Shown here: piece after piece, positions 41,934 to 50,900 of the stretch
How the letters are laid out: each line of letters starts with the position of its first letter
How positions within the stretch are numbered: the first letter of the stretch is position 1
Source: Solirubrum koreensis
GTDB lineage: Bacteria; Bacteroidota; Bacteroidia; Cytophagales; Hymenobacteraceae
Direction: 5' to 3'
Assembly (NCBI RefSeq): GCF_039541855.1
Contig: NZ_BAABHA010000001.1
Location: forward strand, 248,001 to 312,000
Length of the DNA: 64,000 nucleotides
Notes under the pieces: generated by a model
Told to the model about the DNA's origin: nothing
The model's database searches: none
Seen by the model: only the letters and a program-made list of their open reading frames with translations
Translations under genes and position numbers: made by a program

Positions 41934-42034
41934 GGCAGTGACAAGCCTGATAGGGTTGGAGCTTGATCAGCAATAAGGAAGATACGCAGAAAACAGTTCT
42001 GCATGCATACAACAAGAGTTGCAATGGGGGGCAA

Positions 42035-43207
42035 CTAGCGTGGCATTTCAGGCGAAGCAGTTAGCGCCAAAAATAACGCTACGCCGGCCGCTACCATGGC
42101 CGATAGCCCAAAAGCAACTCCTGCCCCGAGGGTCTGCCAAACCAGCCCCGTTAGAATGCTGGCCACCAGTGCGGCCAGGCTGCCCAGGCCTGCGAAGGTG
42201 CCCAGCGCGGCCCCTTTGTCGGTGGGCGCGCAGAGCCGGCTCACCCAGGATTTGCCCACCCCTTCGGTAGCGGCGGCGTATAGCCCGTATAACCCGAACA
42301 AGCCGGCGAACAGCCACCAGGTATGTACTTGAGTAGCGCCGGCATAGACCACAGCAAACAGCAGCAGCCCGACCACCAGCACGCGGCGCGGACCTAGGCG
42401 GTCGGCCAGAAGACCAGCCGGAAATGCAGCAGCGGCATACACCAGGTTGTAAAAGATGTACACGCCGATAACCGAAGAATCGGACAAGCCCTGCTGGCGG
42501 GCCAAGAGCAGGAGCAGGGTATCGGAACTGTTGAACAGCGCAAACACGAGCAAAGCCCCGGCTATTTGCCGGTAAGTTGCCGGGGCGCGTCGCCAATACT
42601 CGAAAGAGGCCCAAAACGGACGCACCGGACGCCCTGAAGGAAGTTGTGGTTTTTCCCGCACAAGCAGAGTTACCACCACGGCTAGCAAGCCCGGGATAAA
42701 CGCCAGCAAAAACAAAGTGCGGTACTGCCCCGGGTGCAGCGTTAACCAGAACAAGGCCGCCGCCGGTCCCAGCACGGCGCCCAGCGTATCGAGGGCGCGG
42801 TGGAAACCGAAAACGGCACCGCTGCGGCCTTCAGCGGCTTCGTCGGCCAGCATGGCGTCGCGGGCACCGGTGCGCAGCCCTTTACCCAGGCGGTCCACGG
42901 TGCGGGCCAGCAGCACCCACCACGGCACGGCCAGCACCGCCAGCATGGGTTTCGACAAGGCGCTGAGTCCATAGCCCCACTGCACAAAAGGCCGGCGCCG
43001 GCCCAACCGGTCCGACCATTGACCAAAGTAGCCTTTGCTCAGGCCGGCGGTGGCTTCCGCTACGCCTTCGAGTACGCCAATAAACACCAGCGAAAAGCCG
43101 ATGTCGCGCAGGTAAAGGGGCATAATGGGGTAAAGCATTTCGCTGGCTAAGTCGGTGAGCAGGCTCACAAGCGAAAGCAGCCACACGGTGCGGGTGAGGT
43201 AACGCAT
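42035..43207 (-). CDS. Major facilitator superfamily transporter
   Basis: 390 residues from the ATG at 43207; a TTG at 43288 would add 27 hydrophilic residues and run back toward the rpsT promoter. Twelve hydrophobic helices. The loop 2-3 motif reads GQWSDRLGRRRPF, the classic MFS A motif, and its second-half counterpart is LLADRLGPRRVLV. The DRLGKGLRTGARDAML loop is common in the MFS subgroup often annotated as drug or sugar-efflux permeases. Substrate not predictable. It may use the near-consensus TCATTTTG just upstream. Confidence 0.9.
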   Translation of the reverse strand: MRYLTRTVWLLSLVSLLTDLASEMLYPIMPLYLRDIGFSLVFIGVLEGVAEATAGLSKGYFGQWSDRLGRRRPFVQWGYGLSALSKPMLAVLAVPWWVLLARTVDRLGKGLRTGARDAMLADEAAEGRSGAVFGFHRALDTLGAVLGPAAALFWLTLHPGQYRTLFLLAFIPGLLAVVVTLLVREKPQLPSGRPVRPFWASFEYWRRAPATYRQIAGALLVFALFNSSDTLLLLLARQQGLSDSSVIGVYIFYNLVYAAAAFPAGLLADRLGPRRVLVVGLLLFAVVYAGATQVHTWWLFAGLFGLYGLYAAATEGVGKSWVSRLCAPTDKGAALGTFAGLGSLAALVASILTGLVWQTLGAGVAFGLSAMVAAGVALFLALTASPEMPR

Positions 43208-43274
43208 GTCGGCAAGAACGGCAAAAGCCTCAAAATGAGATTCTGACACCGATAGGTAATTCTTCGCCAGTGGG

Positions 43275-43306
43275 TTTGTTATTCCCAATCGAACCTTCTA
43301 CCTTTG
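43275..43306 (+). promoter_or_regulatory. rpsT: Promoter of rpsT
   Basis: TTTG (43275-43278), a 20-base spacer, then TACCTTTG (43299-43306). The rpsT ATG is 58 bases downstream, leaving a leader of about 50 bases. Confidence 0.83.
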
Positions 43307-43363
43307 CCAGCCCAACTGATAAACCCCGACAGATTTTTCTGTCTTTTTTCCGCTTTCCGCATC

Positions 43364-43621
43364 ATGGCAAATCATAAGTCGGCTCTGAAGCGCATCCGCT
43401 CGAACGAAGCCAAGCGCGTGTTGAACCGTTACCAAGCTAAATCGACCCGCACGGCCGTTAAGAAACTGCGTGGCACGACCGACAAAACTGAAGCACAAGA
43501 GTTGCTGAAGAAAGTGTCGTCGATGCTGGACCGTTTGGCCAAGAAGAACATCATCCACAAGAACAAAGCTGCGAACAACAAGTCGAAGCTGACCAAGCAC
43601 GTTAACGCCCTGGCTGCCTAA
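43364..43621 (+). CDS. rpsT: 30S ribosomal protein S20
   Basis: 85 residues from the ATG at 43364, starting MANHKSALKRIRSNEAKR as expected. It is Lys/Arg-rich and all-helical, and binds 16S rRNA early in 30S assembly. The frame extends upstream through the leader, but family length fixes this start. Monocistronic, with promoter and hairpin terminator. Confidence 0.97.
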   Translation: MANHKSALKRIRSNEAKRVLNRYQAKSTRTAVKKLRGTTDKTEAQELLKKVSSMLDRLAKKNIIHKNKAANNKSKLTKHVNALAA

Positions 43622-43649
43622 GCCACAAGCGCGTTTCGTCTCTTGTACT

Positions 43650-43684
43650 TAAAGGCCCCATGCATTCGGTGCGTGGGGCCTTTA
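43650..43684 (+). terminator. Probable terminator of rpsT
   Basis: Stem AAAGGCCCCA with TGGGGCCTTT around 43651-43683; the T run is short (CCTTTA), so efficiency is uncertain. Confidence 0.65.
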
Positions 43685-43756
43685 CGCGTTCAGGTAACCT
43701 CGTCTAGCCAACCGAGTCGGTAATTCACTCCGTAATTCGTCTGTGCTTCTTTCGGC

Positions 43757-43801
43757 AAACAAAAAGCCTCGCCGTTACACACGGGCGAGGCTTTTTGTTT
43801 G
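43757..43801 (-). terminator. Terminator of pyk, bidirectional
   Basis: Long stem CAAACAAAAAGCCTCGCC with its complement around 43783-43801, loop about ten bases. On minus it begins 14 bases after the pyk stop; on plus it can back up the rpsT hairpin. Confidence 0.9.
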
Positions 43802-43814
43802 AGGATGAACGCGG

Positions 43815-45260
43815 TTACACCGTGCTCAGCTTGATCATGTTGGCTTTGCCTTTCTCGTTAATGGGCATGGAGGCCGTGCTGATGAACACGTCGCCGGGGT
43901 GCAGGTGGCCGGTGGTGCTCAGGATGTACTTAATGTCCTGAATGGTGTTGTCGGTGCTCACAAACCGGTCGTAGTAGAAGCACCGCACGCCCCAAGCCAG
44001 GCTCAGCTGCGTGAGAATGGCCCGGTTGTCGGTGAAAACAAAGATGTGTGCGTGGGGGCGGTATTTGCTGAGTTGATAGGCGGTGTAGCCTTTGTGCGTC
44101 ATACCCACCACAGCCTGGGCGCCGGTAGCCCGGGCAAGTGAGCAAGCCGCCGCAATAACGCTGTTCGTGTAGAAGGTTTGCGGCTGCGCTAGCGGGTCGC
44201 CGGGGGCAAACTCGCGGTAGTACAGCGCCTCGTGTTCTTCGGCGCTGCAAATGGTGGCCACCATCGAACGAATAACTTCGGTGGGGTATGCACCCACGGC
44301 GGTTTCGGCCGATAGCATCACGGCGTCGGCTCCGTCGAGCACGGCATTGGCCACGTCGTTGGTTTCGGCACGGGTGGGGCGCGGGTTCACAATCATGCTT
44401 TCCATCATCTGCGTGGCCACAATCACGGGCTTGCCGGCGCGGTTGCATTTCTGGATGATCATCTTCTGGGCCATGGGCACTTCCTCGGCCTTAATTTCCA
44501 CGCCCAGGTCGCCGCGTGCTACCATTACCGCGTCGGTAAGGGCAATGATTTCATCGAGGTTGCGCAGGCCTTCCGGGGTTTCAATTTTAGCCACTACCCG
44601 CGTCTGCTTGCCGCTCTCGGCAATTATTTGCTTGATGGCGCGAATATCCTCGGCGCGTCGGGCAAACGACAACGCCACCCAGTCTACGTCGTTTTCGAGG
44701 CCGAAACGCAGATCCTCCAAGTCCTTTTCCGTCATCGAGGGGGCCGAGACGTCGGAATCGGGCAGGTTAATGCCTTTGCGCGGCTTCACGGTGCCGCCGT
44801 AAATCACCTCGGCCTCTACTTCCTTTTCGCGGTCGGTGCTGAGCACTTTCAGCTCAATCTTGCCGTCGTCGATCAGGATCATGTCGCCGGGCTTCACGTC
44901 GCGCGCTAAGCCCATGTAAATGGTGCTGATGCGGCCGGGTCGGCTGATTTCCTGCTCGCCGCACACTAGCGTTACTTTCTCGCCAACCTTAATCTCAAAC
45001 GAGCCGCCTTCCACGTCGCCAAGGCGAATTTTGGGCCCCTGTAAGTCCTGCAGCAAGCCCACGTGCTTGCGCATGTCCTTATTCAGGCGGCGCACCAGGT
45101 TAATTACGGCCAAGTGCTCTTCGTGCTTGCCGTGCGAAAAGTTGAGGCGGAACACATCCACACCCTCGCGCATGAGCGTGCCCAGCCTTTCGTAAGTGTT
45201 TGAAGCGGGACCGACCGTGGCCACGATTTTAGTTTTATTAAACGCTGTTACGTTTTCCAT
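43815..45260 (-). CDS. pyk: Pyruvate kinase
   Basis: 481 residues from the ATG at 45260; the frame continues upstream without support. Active-site stretches: KTKIVATVGPASN, VFRLNFSHGKHEEH, the catalytic lysine region VVAKIETPEGLRNLDEI, MVARGDLGVEIKAEEVP and the K/Mg motif ATQMMESM. The C-terminal allosteric domain is present. It makes pyruvate and ATP from PEP. It follows the IPExxxVDY gene on the same strand after 230 bases. Confidence 0.97.
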   Translation of the reverse strand: MENVTAFNKTKIVATVGPASNTYERLGTLMREGVDVFRLNFSHGKHEEHLAVINLVRRLNKDMRKHVGLLQDLQGPKIRLGDVEGGSFEIKVGEKVTLVCGEQEISRPGRISTIYMGLARDVKPGDMILIDDGKIELKVLSTDREKEVEAEVIYGGTVKPRKGINLPDSDVSAPSMTEKDLEDLRFGLENDVDWVALSFARRAEDIRAIKQIIAESGKQTRVVAKIETPEGLRNLDEIIALTDAVMVARGDLGVEIKAEEVPMAQKMIIQKCNRAGKPVIVATQMMESMIVNPRPTRAETNDVANAVLDGADAVMLSAETAVGAYPTEVIRSMVATICSAEEHEALYYREFAPGDPLAQPQTFYTNSVIAAACSLARATGAQAVVGMTHKGYTAYQLSKYRPHAHIFVFTDNRAILTQLSLAWGVRCFYYDRFVSTDNTIQDIKYILSTTGHLHPGDVFISTASMPINEKGKANMIKLSTV

Positions 45261-45490
45261 GCAATGAATTCGGGAAGTGCTTAAGGATGAAGTGGGCGCA
45301 AACGCCCATGGTCCCGGGAAACGGGAGAGACGCCCTAAAGAAACGGAGGCTAGGCGGAAAACGAAGCGCATTAAACAACACGACTCCGCTCGGAAGCCAC
45401 GCCTATCATTTCCTGCTTCGCTATTGCAAACGATTGAAACGCCTGTACGGGCACTTCAGGCAGGAGTAGTCACCGCTTTAAAAAGCGTAA

Positions 45491-45919
45491 TTAAAACTGA
45501 AAATTCTCTTTAAACTTGAGTGCGTTCGGGTCGAAACGGCACACGTACTGCACCAGCGGCAAGGCGGCCAGTTGCTCCATCAGCGCATCTGCGTCGAGCG
45601 AACCGGTGCCATTAGTTACCTGAATCAGGTAATCGTACTCCTTGATGTCGGGTGCCAGAAACGGCTTTTTCAAAGGAGAAGGGTCCACCGAACGGTTCCG
45701 CAGCAGGCGCAGGGTGGCGGTTTCAGTGGCGTGCAAGTAATTGCTGATAACTAGTCGCCCACGGTTTAGCAGGTCGTAAATGATGTCCTGCTGCTTCACC
45801 AAGCGCAGGCGTAAGGCTTGGTTCAGCGCCCACGCCAGCTTATGGTCGCGGCTCGATGAAACCACCCCAAACAGGTCGAAGTCGCAATCGTAGTCGCACT
45901 CAAGCGTGAAAGTTTTCAT
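45491..45919 (-). CDS. IPExxxVDY-family protein
   Basis: 142 residues, a small Bacteroidota-restricted family of unknown function whose gene commonly sits next to pyk, rnc, fabF and acpP, as here. Start: MKTFTLECDYDCDFDLFGVV; the YDYLIQVTNG segment is in the C-terminal half. In this copy the name-giving IPE and VDY motifs are not obvious, so the assignment leans on overall pattern and neighbours. It is divergent from acpP and upstream of pyk. Confidence 0.7.
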   Translation of the reverse strand: MKTFTLECDYDCDFDLFGVVSSSRDHKLAWALNQALRLRLVKQQDIIYDLLNRGRLVISNYLHATETATLRLLRNRSVDPSPLKKPFLAPDIKEYDYLIQVTNGTGSLDADALMEQLAALPLVQYVCRFDPNALKFKENFQF

Positions 45920-45945
45920 GGGACGGAGAAGCTACGGGGGCCGGG

Positions 45946-45953
45946 CAAAAATA
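45946..45953 (-). promoter_or_regulatory. -7 element for the IPExxxVDY-pyk unit
   Basis: On minus it reads TATTTTTG, exact TAnnTTTG, 26 bases before the ATG at 45919. The -33 position has TTTC instead of TTTG. Confidence 0.6.
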
Positions 45954-46068
45954 CGGACTTGGCAGGCCGAAACCAGCGCCGGCCGCCCTGCATTTCAGCG
46001 GGAGTAGTTTGACAATGTTGGGGAAGATGGTGTTATTTGTGGCGAGTTTTCTTTAAACCCCCACGGAA

Positions 46069-46305
46069 ATGTCTGAAATCGCAGAAAAAGTAAAGAGCAT
46101 CATCGTTGATAAGTTGGGCGTTGAGCCGTCGGAAGTTACTCCCGAGGCAAGCTTCACCAACGACTTGGGCGCTGATTCGCTCGACACGGTTGAACTGATC
46201 ATGGAATTCGAAAAAGAATTCAACGTGAGCATCCCCGATGATCAAGCCGAAAACATCGGTACCGTGGGTCAGGCTATTTCCTACCTCGAAGAGCACGCCA
46301 AATAA
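46069..46305 (+). CDS. acpP: Acyl carrier protein
   Basis: 78 residues, acidic, four-helix. The phosphopantetheine serine is S37 in LGADSLDTVEL. It carries acyl chains in type II fatty acid synthesis. It is first in acpP-fabF-rnc; the divergent 149-base region upstream contains TTTG near 46010 and a loose -7 near 46033. Confidence 0.98.
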   Translation: MSEIAEKVKSIIVDKLGVEPSEVTPEASFTNDLGADSLDTVELIMEFEKEFNVSIPDDQAENIGTVGQAISYLEEHAK

Positions 46306-46391
46306 GGCACGCATACCTTTCTAGCTAAAGCTCCACCGCTTTGCCGGCCGGCCCGCCGCCGGCCGTTTTTCTTTCCCCTTCGCACTCCAGT

Positions 46392-47642
46392 ATGGCCCAA
46401 CGAAGAGTTGTCGTTACCGGTCTTGGCGCAATTACCCCCCTTGGCAGCACCGTTGCCGAATACTGGGACGGCCTGCGCCAAGGCGTAAGCGGAGCTGATA
46501 GCATCACCCGTTTCGACGCTAGCAAATTCAAAACCCGCTTCGCCTGCGAAGTGAAGGGCTACAACCCCGATACGTATTTTGACCGCAAAGAAGGCCGTAA
46601 AATGGACCTTTTCACGCAGTTTGCCGTCATTGCCAGCGACGAAGCCATTCGCGACGCCGGCTTGGAGGGCAACGTGAACAAGGACCGCGTAGGCGTGATT
46701 TGGGGTTCTGGCATTGGCGGCTTACGCACCTTCCAAGAAGAGTGTGTGCAGTTCGGCCGTGGCGATGGTACGCCGCGGTTTAACCCATTCTTCATTCCAA
46801 AAATGATTGCTGACTCCGCGTCGGGCAACATTTCGATTAAGAACGGATTCCGGGGCCCGAACTTCATTACCACGTCGGCTTGCGCTTCATCGTCGGACTC
46901 TATTGTGGCGGCCCTGAACTACATCCGCGCCGGCATGGCCGACGTGGTGGTGACGGGTGGCTCCGAGGCAGCCATCAGCGAGGCGGGCATTGGTGGCTTT
47001 AACGCCATTAAAGCCATGAGCGAGCGAAACGACGACCCGAAATCGGCTTCGCGTCCTTACGACAAGGACCGGGATGGTTTCGTGTTGGGCGAAGGCTCGG
47101 GTGCGCTGATTCTGGAAGAATACGAGCACGCCAAAGCGCGCGGCGCTAAAATTTACGCTGAGGTGCTCGGCGGCGGTCTATCGTCGGATGCTTACCATAT
47201 TACCGCGCCCGACCCTACGGGTGAAGGCGTAGTGCTGGTGATGCAGAACGCGTTGCGGGACGCCGGTATTGGCCCCGAAGCGGTAGACTACATCAACACC
47301 CACGGCACCAGCACCCCGCTGGGCGATGGAGCCGAGGTAAAAGCCATTCAGAAAGTATTTGGGGAACATGCTTACAAGCTGAACATCAGCTCGACAAAAA
47401 GCATGACCGGGCACTTGCTGGGCGGCGCTGGTGGTATTGAGGCAGTAGCCAGCGTGCTGGCCATTCAGCACGGCATTATACCGCCCACCATCAACCACGT
47501 TACCGACGACCCCGAACTGGACGCTGGCCTGAACTTCACGTTCAACCAAGCCCAAACTCGCGCCGTGAACGTGGCCGTGAGCAATACCTTCGGCTTTGGC
47601 GGGCACAACACTTCCGTGGTGTTCGGCAAGCTGCGCGACTAA
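46392..47642 (+). CDS. fabF: 3-oxoacyl-ACP synthase II
   Basis: 416 residues from the ATG at 46392. Catalytic Cys164 in TTSACASSSDSIV, with H304 in NTHGTSTPLGD and H341 in KSMTGHLLGGAGG. It condenses malonyl-ACP with growing acyl-ACP. It begins 86 bases after acpP and ends two bases before rnc, so all three are in one operon. Confidence 0.98.
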   Translation: MAQRRVVVTGLGAITPLGSTVAEYWDGLRQGVSGADSITRFDASKFKTRFACEVKGYNPDTYFDRKEGRKMDLFTQFAVIASDEAIRDAGLEGNVNKDRVGVIWGSGIGGLRTFQEECVQFGRGDGTPRFNPFFIPKMIADSASGNISIKNGFRGPNFITTSACASSSDSIVAALNYIRAGMADVVVTGGSEAAISEAGIGGFNAIKAMSERNDDPKSASRPYDKDRDGFVLGEGSGALILEEYEHAKARGAKIYAEVLGGGLSSDAYHITAPDPTGEGVVLVMQNALRDAGIGPEAVDYINTHGTSTPLGDGAEVKAIQKVFGEHAYKLNISSTKSMTGHLLGGAGGIEAVASVLAIQHGIIPPTINHVTDDPELDAGLNFTFNQAQTRAVNVAVSNTFGFGGHNTSVVFGKLRD

Positions 47643-47644
47643 TT

Positions 47645-48397
47645 ATGGCAATACTACGCGGCGGCCAACCGCTTCCGCTTTTCGGATTTTTCCGTCGCTT
47701 GCTCGGCGGCGACCGGGCGTTTCGGCAGGCAATAGCCACCGTTACGGGTCGCACGCCGAGCAACGCGCGTTTGTATACCCTGGCCCTTACGCACGCCTCG
47801 GTGGTGCGCCAGGCCGAGCAGGGCAAGCACCTCTCGAACGAGCGGCTGGAGTTTCTCGGCGACGCCATTCTGGGAGCGGTGGTGGCCGAATACCTGTTTC
47901 GTAAATTCCCCTACGAGCCCGAGGGTTTCCTCACGGAAATTCGTTCGCGCATAGTGAACCGGGAAAGTATGAACCAGATGGCCCTGAAGCTCGGCCTCGA
48001 TAAACTCGTTCAGCTGGACCCGGCGCAAAACCGAGCGGCCAGGTCCCGGTCGGTGAACGGTAATGCCCTGGAGGCGCTGGTAGGGGCCGTGTACCTCGAC
48101 CACGGCTATACGGCAGCCCGTCGCTTTGTGCTGGCGCGGCTTATCCGGCCGTTTGTGGACGTGAAAGCCCTGACATCGACTACGGCTAATTTCAAAAGCA
48201 AGCTCATTGAGTGGGCGCAGCGCAAAGGAAAGTCCCTGCGCTACGAGCACAGCGGCGAGCAGCGCCCTGGCGGCGTAATGGAATTCACCGTGACCGTTTT
48301 TGTGGAAGACGAGGCCGTGGCATCGGGTATGGGCCTCTCGAAAAAGCAGGCCGAGCAAACGGCCGCCGAGCGGGCACTGGTGGCACTTGGTATGTAA
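47645..48397 (+). CDS. rnc: Ribonuclease III
   Basis: 250 residues. Nuclease signature NERLEFLGDAIL at 65-76; the second acidic cluster lies in NALEALVGAVYLDHG. A dsRNA-binding domain fills about 175-249 (FKSKLIEWAQRKGKSLRY, then KKQAEQTAAERAL). It cuts double-stranded RNA in rRNA maturation and mRNA decay. It starts two bases after the fabF stop. A 25-bp hairpin follows its stop at 48444, which it might itself cleave. Confidence 0.97.
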   Translation: MAILRGGQPLPLFGFFRRLLGGDRAFRQAIATVTGRTPSNARLYTLALTHASVVRQAEQGKHLSNERLEFLGDAILGAVVAEYLFRKFPYEPEGFLTEIRSRIVNRESMNQMALKLGLDKLVQLDPAQNRAARSRSVNGNALEALVGAVYLDHGYTAARRFVLARLIRPFVDVKALTSTTANFKSKLIEWAQRKGKSLRYEHSGEQRPGGVMEFTVTVFVEDEAVASGMGLSKKQAEQTAAERALVALGM

Positions 48398-48443
48398 TTA
48401 ACTCTGTACCGCTGAGGGCAGAACAGGCGACTTTCTTCATGAG

Positions 48444-48500
48444 AACCACTGGCACCTGCCAAACCGAACAGCTTCGGTTTGGCAGGTGCCAGTGGTTTTA
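48444..48500 (+). terminator. 25-bp perfect hairpin after rnc
   Basis: Perfect 25-base arms (48444-48468 and 48473-48497) with a CAGC loop, then TTT. It is much longer than a normal terminator stem and is long enough to be an RNase III substrate. It ends the acpP-fabF-rnc transcript. Confidence 0.8.
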
Positions 48501-48621
48501 TAACGGCGTCCGTAAGGCAGCAATAAACTGCGCCGGGTGGCAACTACCTGCATCAGACAACCCACGCGCGGCATTTGCAGTTACTTGCAGGACAAATCTT
48601 CCTCCTTCCAGCTGACTCTTT

Positions 48622-50601
48622 ATGCGACTTGCCGGCGCCGCTCTCAACCAAACTCCCATTGACTGGACCAACAACCTGCGCAACATCTGCGAGGCCATTC
48701 AGCAAGCTAAGGACGCCCAGGTGGAGCTGCTGTGCCTGCCGGAGCTGTGCCTAACGGGCTATGGTTGTGAGGATTTGTTTCTACACGAATGGCTCAGTGA
48801 AACGGCGTTGGAAAAGCTGCAGGAAGTGCGCCGCTGCTGCACCGAGCCCAACATGGTGGTGTGCGTGGGCTTGCCCGTGCGGCTCGATGGCCGCACCTAC
48901 AACACAGCTTGCGTTATCCGTAATCAAGAAATTCTGGGCTTCGCGGCCAAGCAATTTCTAGCCAACGACGGCGTGCATTACGAGCCCCGTTTCTTCAACT
49001 CCTGGATTGCCGGCACCACCGGCACCGTAACTTACGGTGAGGAGCAATGGCTGATTGGCGACCTGACGTTCGAGCACCAAGGCGTGCAGTTCGGCTTTGA
49101 AATTTGCGAGGATGCCTGGCGCCCCGCCGAAGACCGACCCGCCCCACGCCTCACGGCCCGCGGCGTGCAGCTGATTGTGAACCCCTCAGCCAGCCACTTC
49201 GCCATGAGTAAAACCGACGTACGCTACCAACTGGTGCTGAAGGCGTCGCGGGATTATCAGGTGACTTACCTCTACGCCAACTTGCTCGGCAATGAAGCCG
49301 GGCGCATTACTTACGACGGCGAAATCCTGATTGCGCGTAACGGCGAGTTGCTGAAGCGCAACCAACTCCTGAGCTTCAAGGACGTGGACCTAGAATGGAC
49401 CGACGTGGATTTCCGGAACGAGCCGGCCTTGACTACGGAAATAGCTGCGCTGCCCATACCCGATGAGTACCGCGAACTAAACCAAGCCTTAAGCCTGGCC
49501 TTATTCGATTACTTGCGAAAGGCCCGCAGCAAGGGCTTCGTATTAAGCCTTTCGGGAGGGGCCGACTCGTGTATGTGCGCCGTGGGCGTGGCCGAGTCTG
49601 TGCGGCTGGGGGTGGAGGAGCTTGGGGCCGAAACCTTCATGCGCAAAGCCGGCTGTTTCTCGGAAGAAGACATCAGCCAGGTAGCTCAGCACGGGGCACT
49701 AGCGGCAACTCCGACGGGGGTAACGGTAGCCACTGACACCGGCTCGCGCACCCAGGTTGTAACCGACCAAGACCGGCAAGCAGGCGATACTGACGCAGGT
49801 CAGACGCTCAACCAGCAACTCACGCGCCGCCTGCTTACCTGCGCCTACCAAGGAACCGTTAATTCCTCCGACGATACCTATCTATCGGCCAAGGAGCTAG
49901 CCGAAAACGTGGGCGCGGTGTTCTTTAACTGGGACATCGACCAGGAAGTGAAGGGCTACGCCGGGAAGATTGAAAATGCCCTGGGGCGGGATTTGTCGTG
50001 GAAAACCGATGATCTGGCCTTGCAGAACATTCAGGCCCGGGTACGTGCCCCCAGCATCTGGATGCTGGCCAACGTGCTCAATTGCCTGCTTATTACTACT
50101 TCCAACCGCTCGGAAGCTGCTGTGGGCTACTGCACCATGGACGGCGACACGGCCGGTAGCATTTCGCCCATTGCGGGAGTGGACAAGGACTTTGTGAAGA
50201 AGTGGCTGGTGTGGGCCGAAAGCGAGCTGAACTACCCCGGCCTGCGCCGCGTGAACAGCCTGGCACCCACCGCCGAGCTGCGGCCTCTGGAAGACAAGCA
50301 AACCGACGAGCGGGACCTGATGCCCTACGCGCTGCTCAACCGCATCGAGCGGCTGGCTTTTTACGAGCGCCTGAGCCCCGAGCAAGTGCTAGCCAGCTTA
50401 AGCGAAGAAATGACCAGTACTGACCGCGAGCAGCTCAAGACCTACGTGCAGCGCTTTTTCACGCTTTGGAGCCGCAACCAGTGGAAGCGGGAGCGGTATG
50501 CACCGTCCTTCCACCTCGACGATTACAACCTCGACCCCCGCTCGTGGCTGCGCTTCCCCATTTTAAGCGGTGGGTACACCGAGGAACTGCGCGCGTTATA
50601 G
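48622..50601 (+). CDS. nadE: NAD+ synthase, glutamine-hydrolysing
   Basis: 659 residues, two-domain form. The N-terminal nitrilase domain (1-290) has CLPELCLTGYGCEDLF with the catalytic Glu, and nucleophile C162 in FGFEICEDAWRP. The C-terminal synthetase has the ATP pyrophosphatase loop SGGADS at 311-316 and TTSNRSEAAVGYCTMDGD. It amidates nicotinic acid adenine dinucleotide with glutamine. Residues about 340-410 form an Asp/Thr/Gln-rich stretch (TGVTVATDTGSRTQVVTDQ) inside the synthetase domain that is poorly recognisable. Single gene. Confidence 0.96.
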   Translation: MRLAGAALNQTPIDWTNNLRNICEAIQQAKDAQVELLCLPELCLTGYGCEDLFLHEWLSETALEKLQEVRRCCTEPNMVVCVGLPVRLDGRTYNTACVIRNQEILGFAAKQFLANDGVHYEPRFFNSWIAGTTGTVTYGEEQWLIGDLTFEHQGVQFGFEICEDAWRPAEDRPAPRLTARGVQLIVNPSASHFAMSKTDVRYQLVLKASRDYQVTYLYANLLGNEAGRITYDGEILIARNGELLKRNQLLSFKDVDLEWTDVDFRNEPALTTEIAALPIPDEYRELNQALSLALFDYLRKARSKGFVLSLSGGADSCMCAVGVAESVRLGVEELGAETFMRKAGCFSEEDISQVAQHGALAATPTGVTVATDTGSRTQVVTDQDRQAGDTDAGQTLNQQLTRRLLTCAYQGTVNSSDDTYLSAKELAENVGAVFFNWDIDQEVKGYAGKIENALGRDLSWKTDDLALQNIQARVRAPSIWMLANVLNCLLITTSNRSEAAVGYCTMDGDTAGSISPIAGVDKDFVKKWLVWAESELNYPGLRRVNSLAPTAELRPLEDKQTDERDLMPYALLNRIERLAFYERLSPEQVLASLSEEMTSTDREQLKTYVQRFFTLWSRNQWKRERYAPSFHLDDYNLDPRSWLRFPILSGGYTEELRAL

Positions 50602-50900
50602 CCCCATATACAGGTCTTGGGTAAGCGTTCCGCAAAAGCGGCTGGCTATTGCTGTGCTAAACTTTAAGGTGCCCGAAAGGCTATCTGCGGCCGCCGCATG
50701 GACCAAATGATATGAGTTATCCATGGACTGCTAATTATGACTTTTCCATCGGCCACCGATGGGGGCAGAACAAGCAGGTGCCAGAATGGAGGAGCTTTTG
50801 CATGCAGGCTTTGAATAAATAAGCTACATTAACCGCAGCTTCTGCCGCTAAGCCGAAAGCTGACAACCAAAGTCCCATTAAACCCTTTCTCCTTCGTTGT
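50602..50900. other. Intergenic region before the T9SS cargo gene
   Basis: 299 bases. No coding frame, no terminator with a T run and no exact promoter consensus; a TTTG near 50812 lacks a partner -7. Composition drops in GC toward the start codon, as expected for a promoter region. Confidence 0.4.
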
